64,000 nucleotides of DNA, from positions 1 through 64,000 of the forward strand of contig VAXG01000102.1 in NCBI GenBank assembly GCA_005883355.1. Reading direction: 5' to 3'. This document shows positions 35,976-44,408 of this stretch, in pieces. The notes under the pieces were generated by a model that was given only the letters and a program-made list of their open reading frames with translations, was not told the origin of the DNA and ran no database searches. Both the position numbers and the translations under genes were made by a program. How positions within the stretch are numbered: position 1 is the stretch's first letter; each line of letters starts with the position of its first letter. The DNA is from Actinomycetota bacterium. Lineage in GTDB: Bacteria; Actinomycetota; Thermoleophilia; Gaiellales; Gaiellaceae.

Positions 35976-36799
35976 CAGCGCGCGCGGCGGCGCATGAGCG
36001 GCTCCCACAGCAATGCTGCGAGCAGTCCGATCAGCAGCCCGAGGAACGCCGCCACGACGACCGAGTTCCTGCGGCTGCGTGCCGTCGTCTTCACCGCGGC
36101 CGCGCGCGTGAGCACTGCCGGCCGCTCGACCTCCTGCGCCTGGATGAGCAGCTGCTTCGCCTGCAGCTGGTCGTCGAGGACGTCGCCGAGATGGAGCGCG
36201 AACACGGCCTTCGCGGTCGCGTCCGACGCACTTCGCTCCTGGCGCTGGATTGCGTCGACCTGCTGTTGGTCGGCCGCTATGCGTTCTTCCAGGCCCGCGA
36301 TCTTCTTGTCGGCGAACGGCGACAACCGTTCGACCACGATCCCGGCAAGCGTGTTTGCCGCCACCTGCGCCTTCCGTCGAGTGGAAGCCTGCACGGTGAG
36401 CCGCACGAGCGGGTTGGCGGTCACCCGCAGCGTGCTCGCACCGGCACCGGTGGAGATGGTCTTGGTCGAGACGCTGCCTCTCAGGTCGTCGGGGCGCATT
36501 CCCGCCGCGGCTGCGGCCTGCGCGATCGAGTCCTGCGCGTGCGCGATCGTGCCGACCGTGGCGGGATTCGCCTGCGGCCCCTGGAGCAGGTTGCCGCCGA
36601 TGATGCTGTACGACGCGCCGAGGTAGACGGTGGAGCTCGCGTTCCAGACCTGGTTGCCCCCCAGCGAGACGAGGTAGCCGAGCACCGCGCCGACGAGGAG
36701 CCCGACGAGGGGGAGCCACCAGTGCGAGACGATCGCGCTCCAGTAGCGGCCGAGATCGACTTCTTGCTCGGCTTCGAGGTCGACGTCGCGGGTGCTCAA
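35975..36799 (-). CDS. Wzz-like chain-length determinant protein
   Basis: A 274-residue protein with the Wzz layout: a cytoplasmic N-terminus, helix 1 (WWLPLVGLLVGAVLGYL), a long periplasmic or extracellular region with helices (a heptad stretch AGLEERIAADQQQVDAIQ), and helix 2 near the C-terminus (SVVVAAFLGLLIGLLAALLW). No kinase domain is attached. Wzz proteins set the length of Wzy-polymerised chains. TTG 36799 overlaps the preceding stop (TTGA); there is no ATG in the first 90 codons that would keep helix 1. Confidence 0.85.
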   Translation of the reverse strand: MSTRDVDLEAEQEVDLGRYWSAIVSHWWLPLVGLLVGAVLGYLVSLGGNQVWNASSTVYLGASYSIIGGNLLQGPQANPATVGTIAHAQDSIAQAAAAAGMRPDDLRGSVSTKTISTGAGASTLRVTANPLVRLTVQASTRRKAQVAANTLAGIVVERLSPFADKKIAGLEERIAADQQQVDAIQRQERSASDATAKAVFALHLGDVLDDQLQAKQLLIQAQEVERPAVLTRAAAVKTTARSRRNSVVVAAFLGLLIGLLAALLWEPLMRRRAR

Positions 36800-37713
36800 G
36801 GCGCGGCGACTCTAGCGGAGGCCCATTCCCACTGGGCTTGCAAACCGTCTTGCAACGAGGTCGTCGCGCGCCAGCCGAGGTCGCGCTCGATCCGGGCCAC
36901 GTCGGCGGAAGTGCGCCTGACGTCTCCCGCCGCCGCCGGCCGTTCGACCAGGTCGAGCGTCCGACCCGACACCCGTTCAAGCGTCGCGATCGCCTCGCGC
37001 ATCGTCGCCTCCTCCCCGCCGCCGACGTTGTAGACGGTGCCCGTCCGCCCGCGCTCCATCGCCGCAATCGTCGCCTCGACCCCGTCGCTGACGTAGGTGA
37101 ACGAGCGTGACTGGAGCCCGTCACCGTACAGCTCGAACGACGAACCCCGCGCCAGCGCGCCGACGATGCGGGCGAGGGCCATGTCGGGACGCTGGCGCGG
37201 CCCGTAGAACGTGAAGTAGCGCAGGACGACCGCGTCGAGCCCAAAGCCTTGCGAGTAGGCGTACGCGAGCTGCTCGCAGCCAAGCTTCGTGATTCCGTAC
37301 GGGGAGATCGGACGCGGCTCGCTCTCCTCGGGTGTCGGGTACCGCTCCGCATCGCCGTAGATCGACGACGACGACGCGAAGACGACCCGTGTGCCGGCGG
37401 CGGCGGCTGCCTCGAAGACTCTTCGGCTCGCCAGCAGGTTCCGGCGCACGTACTCCTCGAAGACGTCGCCGAAGCTGCGCACACCCGGTTGCCCGGCGAG
37501 GTGGAAGACGCCGTCGACACCGGCAAGGTCGAGAGTCTCCTCTGCGAGATCGAGGCGTGCGACCTCGAGGCCGGCCGCGTTCTCTTCCTTCAGGGCCGCG
37601 TCGTAGTAGTCGGTGAAGCAGTCGACGGCGACGATGTCGTGACCGCCGTCCAGCAATCTCTCCGCGAGCTGCGAGCCGATGAATCCAGCCGCTCCGGTGA
37701 CTACAAACTTCAT
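36796..37713 (-). CDS. NAD-dependent nucleotide-sugar epimerase/dehydratase
   Basis: A 305-residue extended SDR with VVTGAAGFIGSQLAE, ASSSSIYG and SPYGITK (Tyr/Lys), and RYFTFYGPRQRPDM. The closest resemblance is to UDP-glucose or UDP-glucuronate 4-epimerases. It would supply an isomer such as UDP-galactose or UDP-galacturonate. ATG 37713 overlaps the ATP-grasp stop (ATGA). It is paralogous to the epimerase at 27203-28132, so the two may act on different sugars. Confidence 0.87.
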   Translation of the reverse strand: MKFVVTGAAGFIGSQLAERLLDGGHDIVAVDCFTDYYDAALKEENAAGLEVARLDLAEETLDLAGVDGVFHLAGQPGVRSFGDVFEEYVRRNLLASRRVFEAAAAAGTRVVFASSSSIYGDAERYPTPEESEPRPISPYGITKLGCEQLAYAYSQGFGLDAVVLRYFTFYGPRQRPDMALARIVGALARGSSFELYGDGLQSRSFTYVSDGVEATIAAMERGRTGTVYNVGGGEEATMREAIATLERVSGRTLDLVERPAAAGDVRRTSADVARIERDLGWRATTSLQDGLQAQWEWASARVAAP

Positions 37714-38681
37714 TCGGCGGGTGCGAGCGGCTTCAGCGTCCCGTCGCCGTTCGGCGTGAGGCTGAGATCGGAGAAGAAGCGCGTCATGACGATGCCCTCA
37801 CGGAAGTCGCCGAGGCGTGGCTCGGGATGCTCGCCGCGCGCAAGGGCGAGCGCAAGCTCCGGATAGCGTCCGCCCGCCGCAAGCGGCAACGGGAACCCGC
37901 CGCCGAACCGTGTGTTGATGTCGGTGAGGAAGTGCGCCCCGTCGGTCTCGCGAAAGCATTGGATGTTCGCCGGTCCGACGAGCTCGAGCTTCTCGGCGAC
38001 GTCCCGTGCGAGCTCGATCAATCGTTCGTCGCGAATGGTCATTCCCTTGATCGACTCGCCGCCCTTCGACTCGATCATCGTGCGGGGGATCGCATTGAGG
38101 CAGCGGCCTTCCAGATCGCAGAACACGTCGATCGAGAACTCCTCCCCGCCGAGACACACCTGCACGATCGAATCGACGGGCGTGTAGCCGAGGAAGAAGC
38201 CGAGCTGCGCGCCGTCGGCGGCGCGATAGATGTGCCGGGAGCCGAAGCCGTGGCGCGCCTTCACGAGCAGCGGAAACGTCGCGTCGTCGGGCACGCCGTT
38301 CGGGAGCCACGTCGGCGGCGACGCGATCCCACGCTCCTCGAACAGAAGGTGCGCCAGGTACTTGTCGCCGAGTCGCTCGACAATCTCCGCCTCCGGGAGC
38401 AGAACCACCGCACCGAGCTCGTCGCGCGAGCGTGCGAGCGTGACCTGGTCGAGATCGGTCAACGGCACGATCAGGCGCACGTCGTGCTGCTCGACGAGCG
38501 CCCGCAGCGCCGGAACGTAATCCGGGTCGTCGATCCTCGGCACGAGGGCGTGCTCGTCCGCGTGGTAGAGCGCGGGCGCAAGTGGATTGGCGTCCGCCGC
38601 CACGGTCGTGGCGCCCGCGCGGTGGAACGCGCCCACGATGTCCACGCGTTGCCCGGCACACGTGAAGAGAACGGCCGTCAC
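37710..38681 (-). CDS. ATP-grasp carboxylate-amine ligase-like protein
   Basis: A 323-residue ATP-grasp protein: an N-terminal pre-ATP-grasp Rossmann-like domain (VLFTCAGQRVDIVGAF), the ATP-binding loop KARHGFGSRHIY, and the metal-binding DINTRFGGGFPL with FREGI near the end. It resembles CarB-like and PylC-like ligases. Members in polysaccharide clusters may join an amino acid to a sugar carboxylate or amine. Adjacent to an epimerase and in an operon with Wzz and GTs, such a decoration role is plausible but unproven. GTG 38681 lies 5 bp after the previous stop. Confidence 0.75.
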   Translation of the reverse strand: MTAVLFTCAGQRVDIVGAFHRAGATTVAADANPLAPALYHADEHALVPRIDDPDYVPALRALVEQHDVRLIVPLTDLDQVTLARSRDELGAVVLLPEAEIVERLGDKYLAHLLFEERGIASPPTWLPNGVPDDATFPLLVKARHGFGSRHIYRAADGAQLGFFLGYTPVDSIVQVCLGGEEFSIDVFCDLEGRCLNAIPRTMIESKGGESIKGMTIRDERLIELARDVAEKLELVGPANIQCFRETDGAHFLTDINTRFGGGFPLPLAAGGRYPELALALARGEHPEPRLGDFREGIVMTRFFSDLSLTPNGDGTLKPLAPAE

Positions 38682-38686
38682 GGCGG

Positions 38687-39886
38687 TCAGTACAGCAGGA
38701 ACGGCAGGCTTGCGAGCGCCGAGGCGGCCAGGATTGCGACCACGACGAGGCGCAGGCGACCCGGCAGCCTGTCCACGGCATACCCGAAGGCGAGCGCCCA
38801 GGCCGGTGCGGTCGTGAGCATGTAGCTCGCCTTCAGCACATCACCGTCAGGGGTCGGATAGCTGATCGTGAAATAGAGGTAGCCCAGGATTCCCAGACCC
38901 GGCAGCAGGGCCGCCGGCAGCCGCGCGAAATCCCGCCGGGAACGCGCCAGCAACACCGCCCAGCCAACGATTGCGAGCAAAGTCGGGAGGAAGCCGAGGA
39001 TGCTCTGGCTCTCCCGGCTTCCACGCCAGACGCCGAAGTAGTCCCCCCAAACCTCGCTGTACGTCGTCGGAATCGCTTCGTTGAGAAAGTGCGGCCGGAT
39101 CGGATCCGTGATGACGGCGGGAAGCCCGAGACCGACGTAGAAGCGGGCGGGACGCCGGTTCCAGATCGCCTCGTGCTTCGTCGGCCGATCGAAGACGGGA
39201 TTGCCGTACTCGATCGCCTGCCGGACGTACCACGGCGCCGCGAGGACGGCGGTTGCCGCAACGATCACCAGCAACGGTCTCCAGGCGCGCGCCGCTGCAA
39301 AGCCCAGCACGACGGCGGCGAAGGTCCACAGTGAGAAGGCGCGCACCAGCTGCGCCATTCCCAGCGCCGCCCCCGTTGCGACTGCCAGCTGCCAGCGGTA
39401 GTCGTAACGCCCGAGCATGCGCGACGCGAGGAGCAACGCAACCGCGCACAGGAGCATCGACAGCGGCTCCGGATGGAACATCGCACCGACGCGCAAGACG
39501 ACCGGTAGGAAGCAGAAGAACGCGAGTGCGGAGAGCTGCAGCCACGGACGCCGCGGAAAGAGCTCGCGCGCGAGTAGCCACAGCACAACGGCCGTCGCGA
39601 GGAGCACGAACCAGTTCAGCACCTGCCCGAGCTTGTGCGGGTCTCCGGGATGAACGTGCTCGCCGACGACCGTCGCGGCACCGGCGAGGGCATAGAACAC
39701 GGGCGGCGTGTAGTACTCGCTGCGCGACTCCGGCCCCGGGATCTGGCCGTGGTGGATCAGCAGGTCGGCGTACTCGCGGTGCTGGCGCACGTCGTAGCCG
39801 GCACCGCTCGGATATGCGTAGACGTTCCAGCCGGCGACGAGCGCGAGAGCCGCGACGAGCGCGGCCGCGGCGAAGCTAGGACGCAA
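38687..39886 (-). CDS. GT39-like membrane glycosyltransferase
   Basis: About 399 residues with ten or so helices. The first loop has YDVRQHREYADLL with acidic residues that could serve as the GT-C catalytic pair. YYTPPVFYALAGA and HPEPLSMLL are typical of GT39-like membrane transferases. The start is TTG 39886, overlapping the WcaI-like stop by 11 bp; upstream in-frame sequence is the other gene's shadow. It sits second in the operon that begins at 41087. Confidence 0.75.
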   Translation of the reverse strand: MRPSFAAAALVAALALVAGWNVYAYPSGAGYDVRQHREYADLLIHHGQIPGPESRSEYYTPPVFYALAGAATVVGEHVHPGDPHKLGQVLNWFVLLATAVVLWLLARELFPRRPWLQLSALAFFCFLPVVLRVGAMFHPEPLSMLLCAVALLLASRMLGRYDYRWQLAVATGAALGMAQLVRAFSLWTFAAVVLGFAAARAWRPLLVIVAATAVLAAPWYVRQAIEYGNPVFDRPTKHEAIWNRRPARFYVGLGLPAVITDPIRPHFLNEAIPTTYSEVWGDYFGVWRGSRESQSILGFLPTLLAIVGWAVLLARSRRDFARLPAALLPGLGILGYLYFTISYPTPDGDVLKASYMLTTAPAWALAFGYAVDRLPGRLRLVVVAILAASALASLPFLLY

Positions 39887-41087
39887 GTCCCAGCAGCAGG
39901 TCGCGGTAGCGCCGCACGGCGACCGAGCGGTCGGCTTCTCGCTCGACCCATTCGCGCCCAAGCGCGCCCATCGCCTCCAGGTCGTACTTCCCGTCGTGCG
40001 CGTCGCGAAGCGCACGGGCGAGCAGCTCCGGTCTTCCGGGCGGAACGACGATGCCGCAACCGGCCTCGCTGACGAGCTGTGCGGTCTCGCTCTCGGCATC
40101 CGCCGCGACGATCACCGGTCGGCTGACGGCGAGGATCCCGTACAAGCGGCTGGGAACGACATAACCGGCGAGGCCGGCGGCGAGCCCGACGACGTGCACG
40201 TCTGCGGCCGACAGCGACTGAGGCAAGACCGCGCGCGACTGGTAGTAGAGGAACTGCACCTGGTCGACCTCGAGCAGTCCCGCAAGCGCGACGAGCTCGG
40301 CGTGACGCGCCCCCATGCCGATGATCATGATCAGGAGATCGTCGAGGTCACGCAGAAACGTCCCGGCGCGAATGAGCGAGTCGAGATCCTGCGCATGTCC
40401 GACGTTGCCCGAGTGCATGACGACGAACTTCTCGTCGACGCCCCAGCTTCGTGACCAGTGATTCGACTTGTCGAGCGGGCTCAGGCGAGTCGTATCGATC
40501 CAGTTCGGAATGACGAGCATGCGTTCCGCCGGCGCGCCCTTTTCCTCGAGGCGTCGGCGCATCGTGTCGCCGATCGCGACGATCCTTTCGGCCCGGCGCA
40601 GGTAGAGGCCGACGAGGCCGCGCAAGAGACTCATGACCACTGGATTCTCGAGTCGTTTCAGCTGAACGGCGATCTCGGGGAAGACGTCCTGGCTGATGAC
40701 GACGAGCGGTGCGCGGAAGCGGCGCGCTACGAGCAGGGCGACGTTCGCGACGATCGGCGGGTCGGTCATGCAGAGAACGACGTCTGGCCGCCGCCCGCGC
40801 AGACCGCGGAGCAGCGCACTCGTCAGGTAGGTCGCATAGTTGGACGCACGCGCGAAGAGCTTCGAGCGCTCGAACGACGTCGACGGAACCCGGAGGATCT
40901 CGACGCCATTACGGAAGCTGCGGTGTGGCTGCGCCTCCTGTCCATGCAACTGGCCGGTGACGACCTTGACGTCCAGATCCTCCGAAAGCGCCTCGCAGAG
41001 CTCCGTCAAGAGCTGGGCCGTCGCCTCGATACCCGGCCAGTAGTACTGGTTCAGGACGAGCAGACGCGGCTTGCGGCGGCCGGACAT
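39876..41087 (-). CDS. WcaI/WbuB-like GT4 glycosyltransferase
   Basis: A 403-residue GT-B enzyme with LVLNQYYWPGIEATAQ, typical of the WcaI/WbuB branch (fucosyl or N-acetylfucosaminyl transferases), then VISQDVFPEIAVQL and VVMHSGNVGHAQDLD. The donor site has VPSRLYGILAVSRPV in place of E-x7-E, as usual in this branch. It may add a 6-deoxy sugar such as the product of the fused enzyme at 2606; that link is inference. ATG 41087 has TAGCCT seven bases before it and heads the six-gene minus operon. Confidence 0.87.
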   Translation of the reverse strand: MSGRRKPRLLVLNQYYWPGIEATAQLLTELCEALSEDLDVKVVTGQLHGQEAQPHRSFRNGVEILRVPSTSFERSKLFARASNYATYLTSALLRGLRGRRPDVVLCMTDPPIVANVALLVARRFRAPLVVISQDVFPEIAVQLKRLENPVVMSLLRGLVGLYLRRAERIVAIGDTMRRRLEEKGAPAERMLVIPNWIDTTRLSPLDKSNHWSRSWGVDEKFVVMHSGNVGHAQDLDSLIRAGTFLRDLDDLLIMIIGMGARHAELVALAGLLEVDQVQFLYYQSRAVLPQSLSAADVHVVGLAAGLAGYVVPSRLYGILAVSRPVIVAADAESETAQLVSEAGCGIVVPPGRPELLARALRDAHDGKYDLEAMGALGREWVEREADRSVAVRRYRDLLLGLAS

Positions 41088-41100
41088 TCAGGCAAGGCTA
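41088..41100 (-). promoter_or_regulatory. leaderless-type -10 box before the 41087 operon
   Basis: TAGCCT at 41100-41095 followed by seven bases and ATG 41087. Only 19 bp separate this start from the divergent GTG at 41107. Confidence 0.45.
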
Positions 41101-41106
41101 GTACCG

Positions 41107-42300
41107 GTGAACGAACCCCGGCTCCGCATCCTCTTCGCCGCACCGGTGTGGGCGCCCTCGCGCGCGTTCGGCGGTCCGGTCGTCGCCGCCGGCGAGCTTG
41201 TCCGTCGGCTGGTCTCGCGAGGCAACGACGTCGACGTCGTCACGACGACGATCGTCGACCTCCATCGGCGCCCGGCCCTTCGATCCTCGGTCGGCGTCGT
41301 CGACCGCGCCACCGTCCACTATCTCTCGACACCGCTTCGCTACCGCTGGATGGGCATAACGCCGACGCTGCCCGCCGCACTTGCCCGGGTGAACCGGCCC
41401 GACGTCGTGCACATCTTCGGCTTCCGTGACCCGGTGACGACCGGGGTCGCTGCGTGGTGCCGCGTTGCTCGTATCCCCTACGTCTTCGAGCCGCTCGGGA
41501 TGTTCGAACCTCGCCTGCGGAAAGTGTTGCTGAAGCGGGCGCTCGACGCGACGCTGTATCGAGGAGTCGCCCGAGGAGCTGCCGCCGTGGTGGTGGCCTC
41601 GCAGCGAGAGGCCGACGGAGTCGTTGCCTCGGGCGTCCTGGCCGAGAAGGTACGTGTGCGGGGCAACGGATTTCCCGAGCCTTCGGGCGCGGAGGCGAAC
41701 GGCGACCTCCGTTCGCGCCTCGGCATTGCCGGCAACGCCCCGGTCATTCTCTACGTCGGGCGGATCGCGGCAGGCAAAGGCATCGAGCACCTGCTCGAGG
41801 CCGCGCGCCGGCTCACCGGAGCGCATCTCGTCATCTCAGGGCCGGACGACCGCCACGGGACGTCCGCGCTCGTCGAGCGAGCCCAAGAAGACGCGGCCAC
41901 CGCCGGGAGGATCCACACGCTTCCGCTGACGGACGAACCACCGCACGACCTGTATCCCCAGGCCGATGTGTTCGTACTCGCCTCAGCCGGGGAGAGCTTC
42001 GGCATCGTCGCGGCCGAGGCCGCCGCCGCCGGAACGCCCGTGATCGTCTCCGACCGCTGCGGCATCGCCAGCTTCTTCGAGGAAGGCGAGGCACTCATCG
42101 TCCCGTACGAGCGCGCCGCAGTCGTCGACGCTGTCAGCAGCGTCCTCGCTGATCCCGAGCTCCGCGCGCGGCTCGCGCGGGGCGGCATCGCTGCGGCGCG
42201 ACGCACGTCTTGGGATCACGTCACCGATCTCCAAGAGGAGATCTATCGCGAGGTTGCTTCACGTACGGCCGAGACGAAGTTCTCGACCGACGGCTCGTAG
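41107..42300 (+). CDS. GT4 glycosyltransferase
   Basis: A 397-residue GT-B enzyme: ILFAAPVWAPSRAFGGPVV at the N-terminus, VVHIFGFRDPVTTG, then YVGRIAAGKGIEHL and ESFGIVAAE (E-x7-E). GTG 41107 is the first start that keeps the first strand; an earlier TTG at 41071 would overlap the divergent gene. No clear promoter box precedes it. Its last 58 bases overlap the end of the converging fused GT2-GT4 gene. Confidence 0.88.
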   Translation: MNEPRLRILFAAPVWAPSRAFGGPVVAAGELVRRLVSRGNDVDVVTTTIVDLHRRPALRSSVGVVDRATVHYLSTPLRYRWMGITPTLPAALARVNRPDVVHIFGFRDPVTTGVAAWCRVARIPYVFEPLGMFEPRLRKVLLKRALDATLYRGVARGAAAVVVASQREADGVVASGVLAEKVRVRGNGFPEPSGAEANGDLRSRLGIAGNAPVILYVGRIAAGKGIEHLLEAARRLTGAHLVISGPDDRHGTSALVERAQEDAATAGRIHTLPLTDEPPHDLYPQADVFVLASAGESFGIVAAEAAAAGTPVIVSDRCGIASFFEEGEALIVPYERAAVVDAVSSVLADPELRARLARGGIAAARRTSWDHVTDLQEEIYREVASRTAETKFSTDGS

Positions 42301-44390
42301 CCCCAGTCGCGCACCAGGTCCCGCGAGCGCGCGCCCGCAGTGTGGCGCAGCTCAGTGTCGCTGGCCAGCTGCTCGAGTGCCGCGGCCGCGGCGCGCACAT
42401 CCTCGGCCGGAATGACGAAGCCATTCGCCCCATCGCGGACGAGGTCGTGCGCGGCGCCGACGCGGTCGGAAAGGAGGAGCGGCAGTCCCGACGCGGCCGC
42501 CTCGTTGACGACGACCCCCCAGGTTTCGTTCAGCGAGAGCAGCGCGAAGACATCCGCTCGCGCGTACTCCTCGGCGAGTGCTTCCTGCGTCAGGTCGCCG
42601 AGCAGCGTGAGCGGTACCCCCAGCTCCCGCGCGAGCTCCGTCAGCTGCTGTGAGCCCGGGCCACCACCTGCGACGACGACTCGGATTCGCTGGTCGCCGG
42701 TCGTCGCCGCCGCTCGAATGAGCGTATGGAGCCCCTTCTCCGGCACGAGCCTCGCAACGCTCAGAACCACCACGTGCTCCGGCGCGAAGCCGCCGCGCGC
42801 ACGCAGCTCGTCACGATTCGCGTGCAACCATCCGGCCCGCTTTCCCCAGGCGTCGACGTCGACGGTGTTCGCGAAGATCCGTACGTCGGCGGGCCGTGCG
42901 CCGCGTGCGACGACCGACTCCCGCGCTGCGTTCCCGACCACGAGAACGTTGGCCGCCTTCCGCACGAGTCTCGGAACGACCGCGCCCTTCACCGCCCGGC
43001 GCCAGCGTGCGCGTGGACCGAGGTCGTGGCTTTCGACCAGCAGGACGTAGGGGATTCCGTGCCCGCGCGACCAGGCGATCGCGGCTTGCGACGCGAACGT
43101 GCTCCAGCCCGAGATCACCACGACGTCGGGACTGAGGCGAGCGAGGGCGCGTCCGATCCCCGGGGTGATCGGATAGTCATGGCGGAGGAGCCCGTACAAC
43201 CCGGGGAAGCGTCGGCCACGCAGGAACTCCGCCCGATGCTCCGGCTCCACCGACCAGGTGCGATCGGCGACTGTCTCCGCCGCATAGATCACGGTGAGAT
43301 CGACCTCAGGCCGGGACGCGACGCGATCGAAGAGCGGTGAGCGGTACGGCGTCGGTTCTGGGGAGACGACGGCAACGCGGATCGCATCGCGCGGCTTGTT
43401 GAGCGTTTTCAGCCATGAGGTGGCTCGTTGACGCGCTTGGTGCGCGCGCAGGCGACGGTCCGCCCCGCGCAGAGCGAGCCGCGCCGGCTGCGAGAGGCCG
43501 AGCCCGAGCGCCTTGCGCGGCCGGCCTGCCGCAAGGAGCGTGCGGGCGGCCGCGCCGCGCACCTCGGCATCGACGCCGTGGTGACGCTCGAATGCCTCCA
43601 GCAGTCCGAGGTACGCATCGGCCGCCGCCGGAGTGATTTCTCGGCCGCTACCGAGGCCCCAGGCAAGTTCTGCCTCGTCGGCCGTGAGCCCAGGTGCAAT
43701 CCGGTCGATCTCACGCATTGCGACCTGACGCTGGAACGACGCCTGGAGCGCGCCGCGCCGCAGCGAGGCTTGCCCGGGATGCACTCGCTTGAGCACGAGC
43801 GGCTCCGCGAGGTTCGCGCCAGCGAGGGCAGAAAGCAGCCGAGCCCAAAGCTCATAGTCCTCGCTCTCGAGGTACGACGGGTCGTACCGCAATTGAGCAC
43901 GATCGACGCGCTTGCGATCGACGAGCACCGTCGGATGAAAGAACGGCGAGCCGAACAAGGCGAGCCAGCGGATGCCGGTCGCTCCCGAAGGGTTGCGGTG
44001 GAGCGTGCCCGGCCTGCCGGCAGCGTTGACATCGAGCACGGCCGAGCCGACAATCGCCGGCTGGTCGCGTCTCCCCAGCCGCTCGAGCTGGCGCTCGAGA
44101 CGGTCGCGGAGAGCAACATCGTCGGCGTCGAGTCGGGCGACGTAGCGGCCGCCTGCCTGCGCCAGCCCTCGGTTCAGCGAGGACGCCAGCCCGGCCTGCT
44201 CGTCGTTCGTCAGCACGACGAGACGCGGGTCTTCAACGGCCGACAGCAACGCCGACGTGGCGTCCGTGGAAGCGTCGTCGACAACGATCAGCTCCAGATC
44301 GTCCACCGTCTGCCGCAACACGCTCTGGACGGCTTCGCCGAGGAAGCGCGAGTCGTCGTGGACGGCCAGAAGCACGGAAACGAGCGGCAT
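42243..44390 (-). CDS. fused GT2-GT4 bifunctional glycosyltransferase
   Basis: A 715-residue protein with two complete glycosyltransferases. Residues 1-320 form a GT-A (GT2) domain: VSVLLAVHDDSRFL, VVDDASTDAT and RLDADDVAL with the metal-binding DAD. Residues about 337-715 form a GT-B (GT4) domain: VAVVSPEPTPYRSPLFD, LSVARLVPEKGLH and ETWGVVVNE (E-x7-E). The junction (NKPRDAI) has no in-frame start codon, so the two activities are made as one chain. The enzyme may add two successive sugars. ATG 44390 has TACGCT seven bases upstream, in a site shared with the divergent gene. Confidence 0.87.
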   Translation of the reverse strand: MPLVSVLLAVHDDSRFLGEAVQSVLRQTVDDLELIVVDDASTDATSALLSAVEDPRLVVLTNDEQAGLASSLNRGLAQAGGRYVARLDADDVALRDRLERQLERLGRRDQPAIVGSAVLDVNAAGRPGTLHRNPSGATGIRWLALFGSPFFHPTVLVDRKRVDRAQLRYDPSYLESEDYELWARLLSALAGANLAEPLVLKRVHPGQASLRRGALQASFQRQVAMREIDRIAPGLTADEAELAWGLGSGREITPAAADAYLGLLEAFERHHGVDAEVRGAAARTLLAAGRPRKALGLGLSQPARLALRGADRRLRAHQARQRATSWLKTLNKPRDAIRVAVVSPEPTPYRSPLFDRVASRPEVDLTVIYAAETVADRTWSVEPEHRAEFLRGRRFPGLYGLLRHDYPITPGIGRALARLSPDVVVISGWSTFASQAAIAWSRGHGIPYVLLVESHDLGPRARWRRAVKGAVVPRLVRKAANVLVVGNAARESVVARGARPADVRIFANTVDVDAWGKRAGWLHANRDELRARGGFAPEHVVVLSVARLVPEKGLHTLIRAAATTGDQRIRVVVAGGGPGSQQLTELARELGVPLTLLGDLTQEALAEEYARADVFALLSLNETWGVVVNEAAASGLPLLLSDRVGAAHDLVRDGANGFVIPAEDVRAAAAALEQLASDTELRHTAGARSRDLVRDWGYEPSVENFVSAVREATSR

Positions 44391-44408
44391 GGGCGTTAGC
44401 GTATTGCC
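44391..44408. promoter_or_regulatory. shared divergent -10 element
   Basis: Plus strand: TAGCGT at 44397-44402, six bases before GTG 44409. Minus strand: TACGCT at 44403-44398, seven bases before ATG 44390. Both boxes come from the same seven bases, TAGCGTA. Only 18 bp separate the two start codons. Confidence 0.5.
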
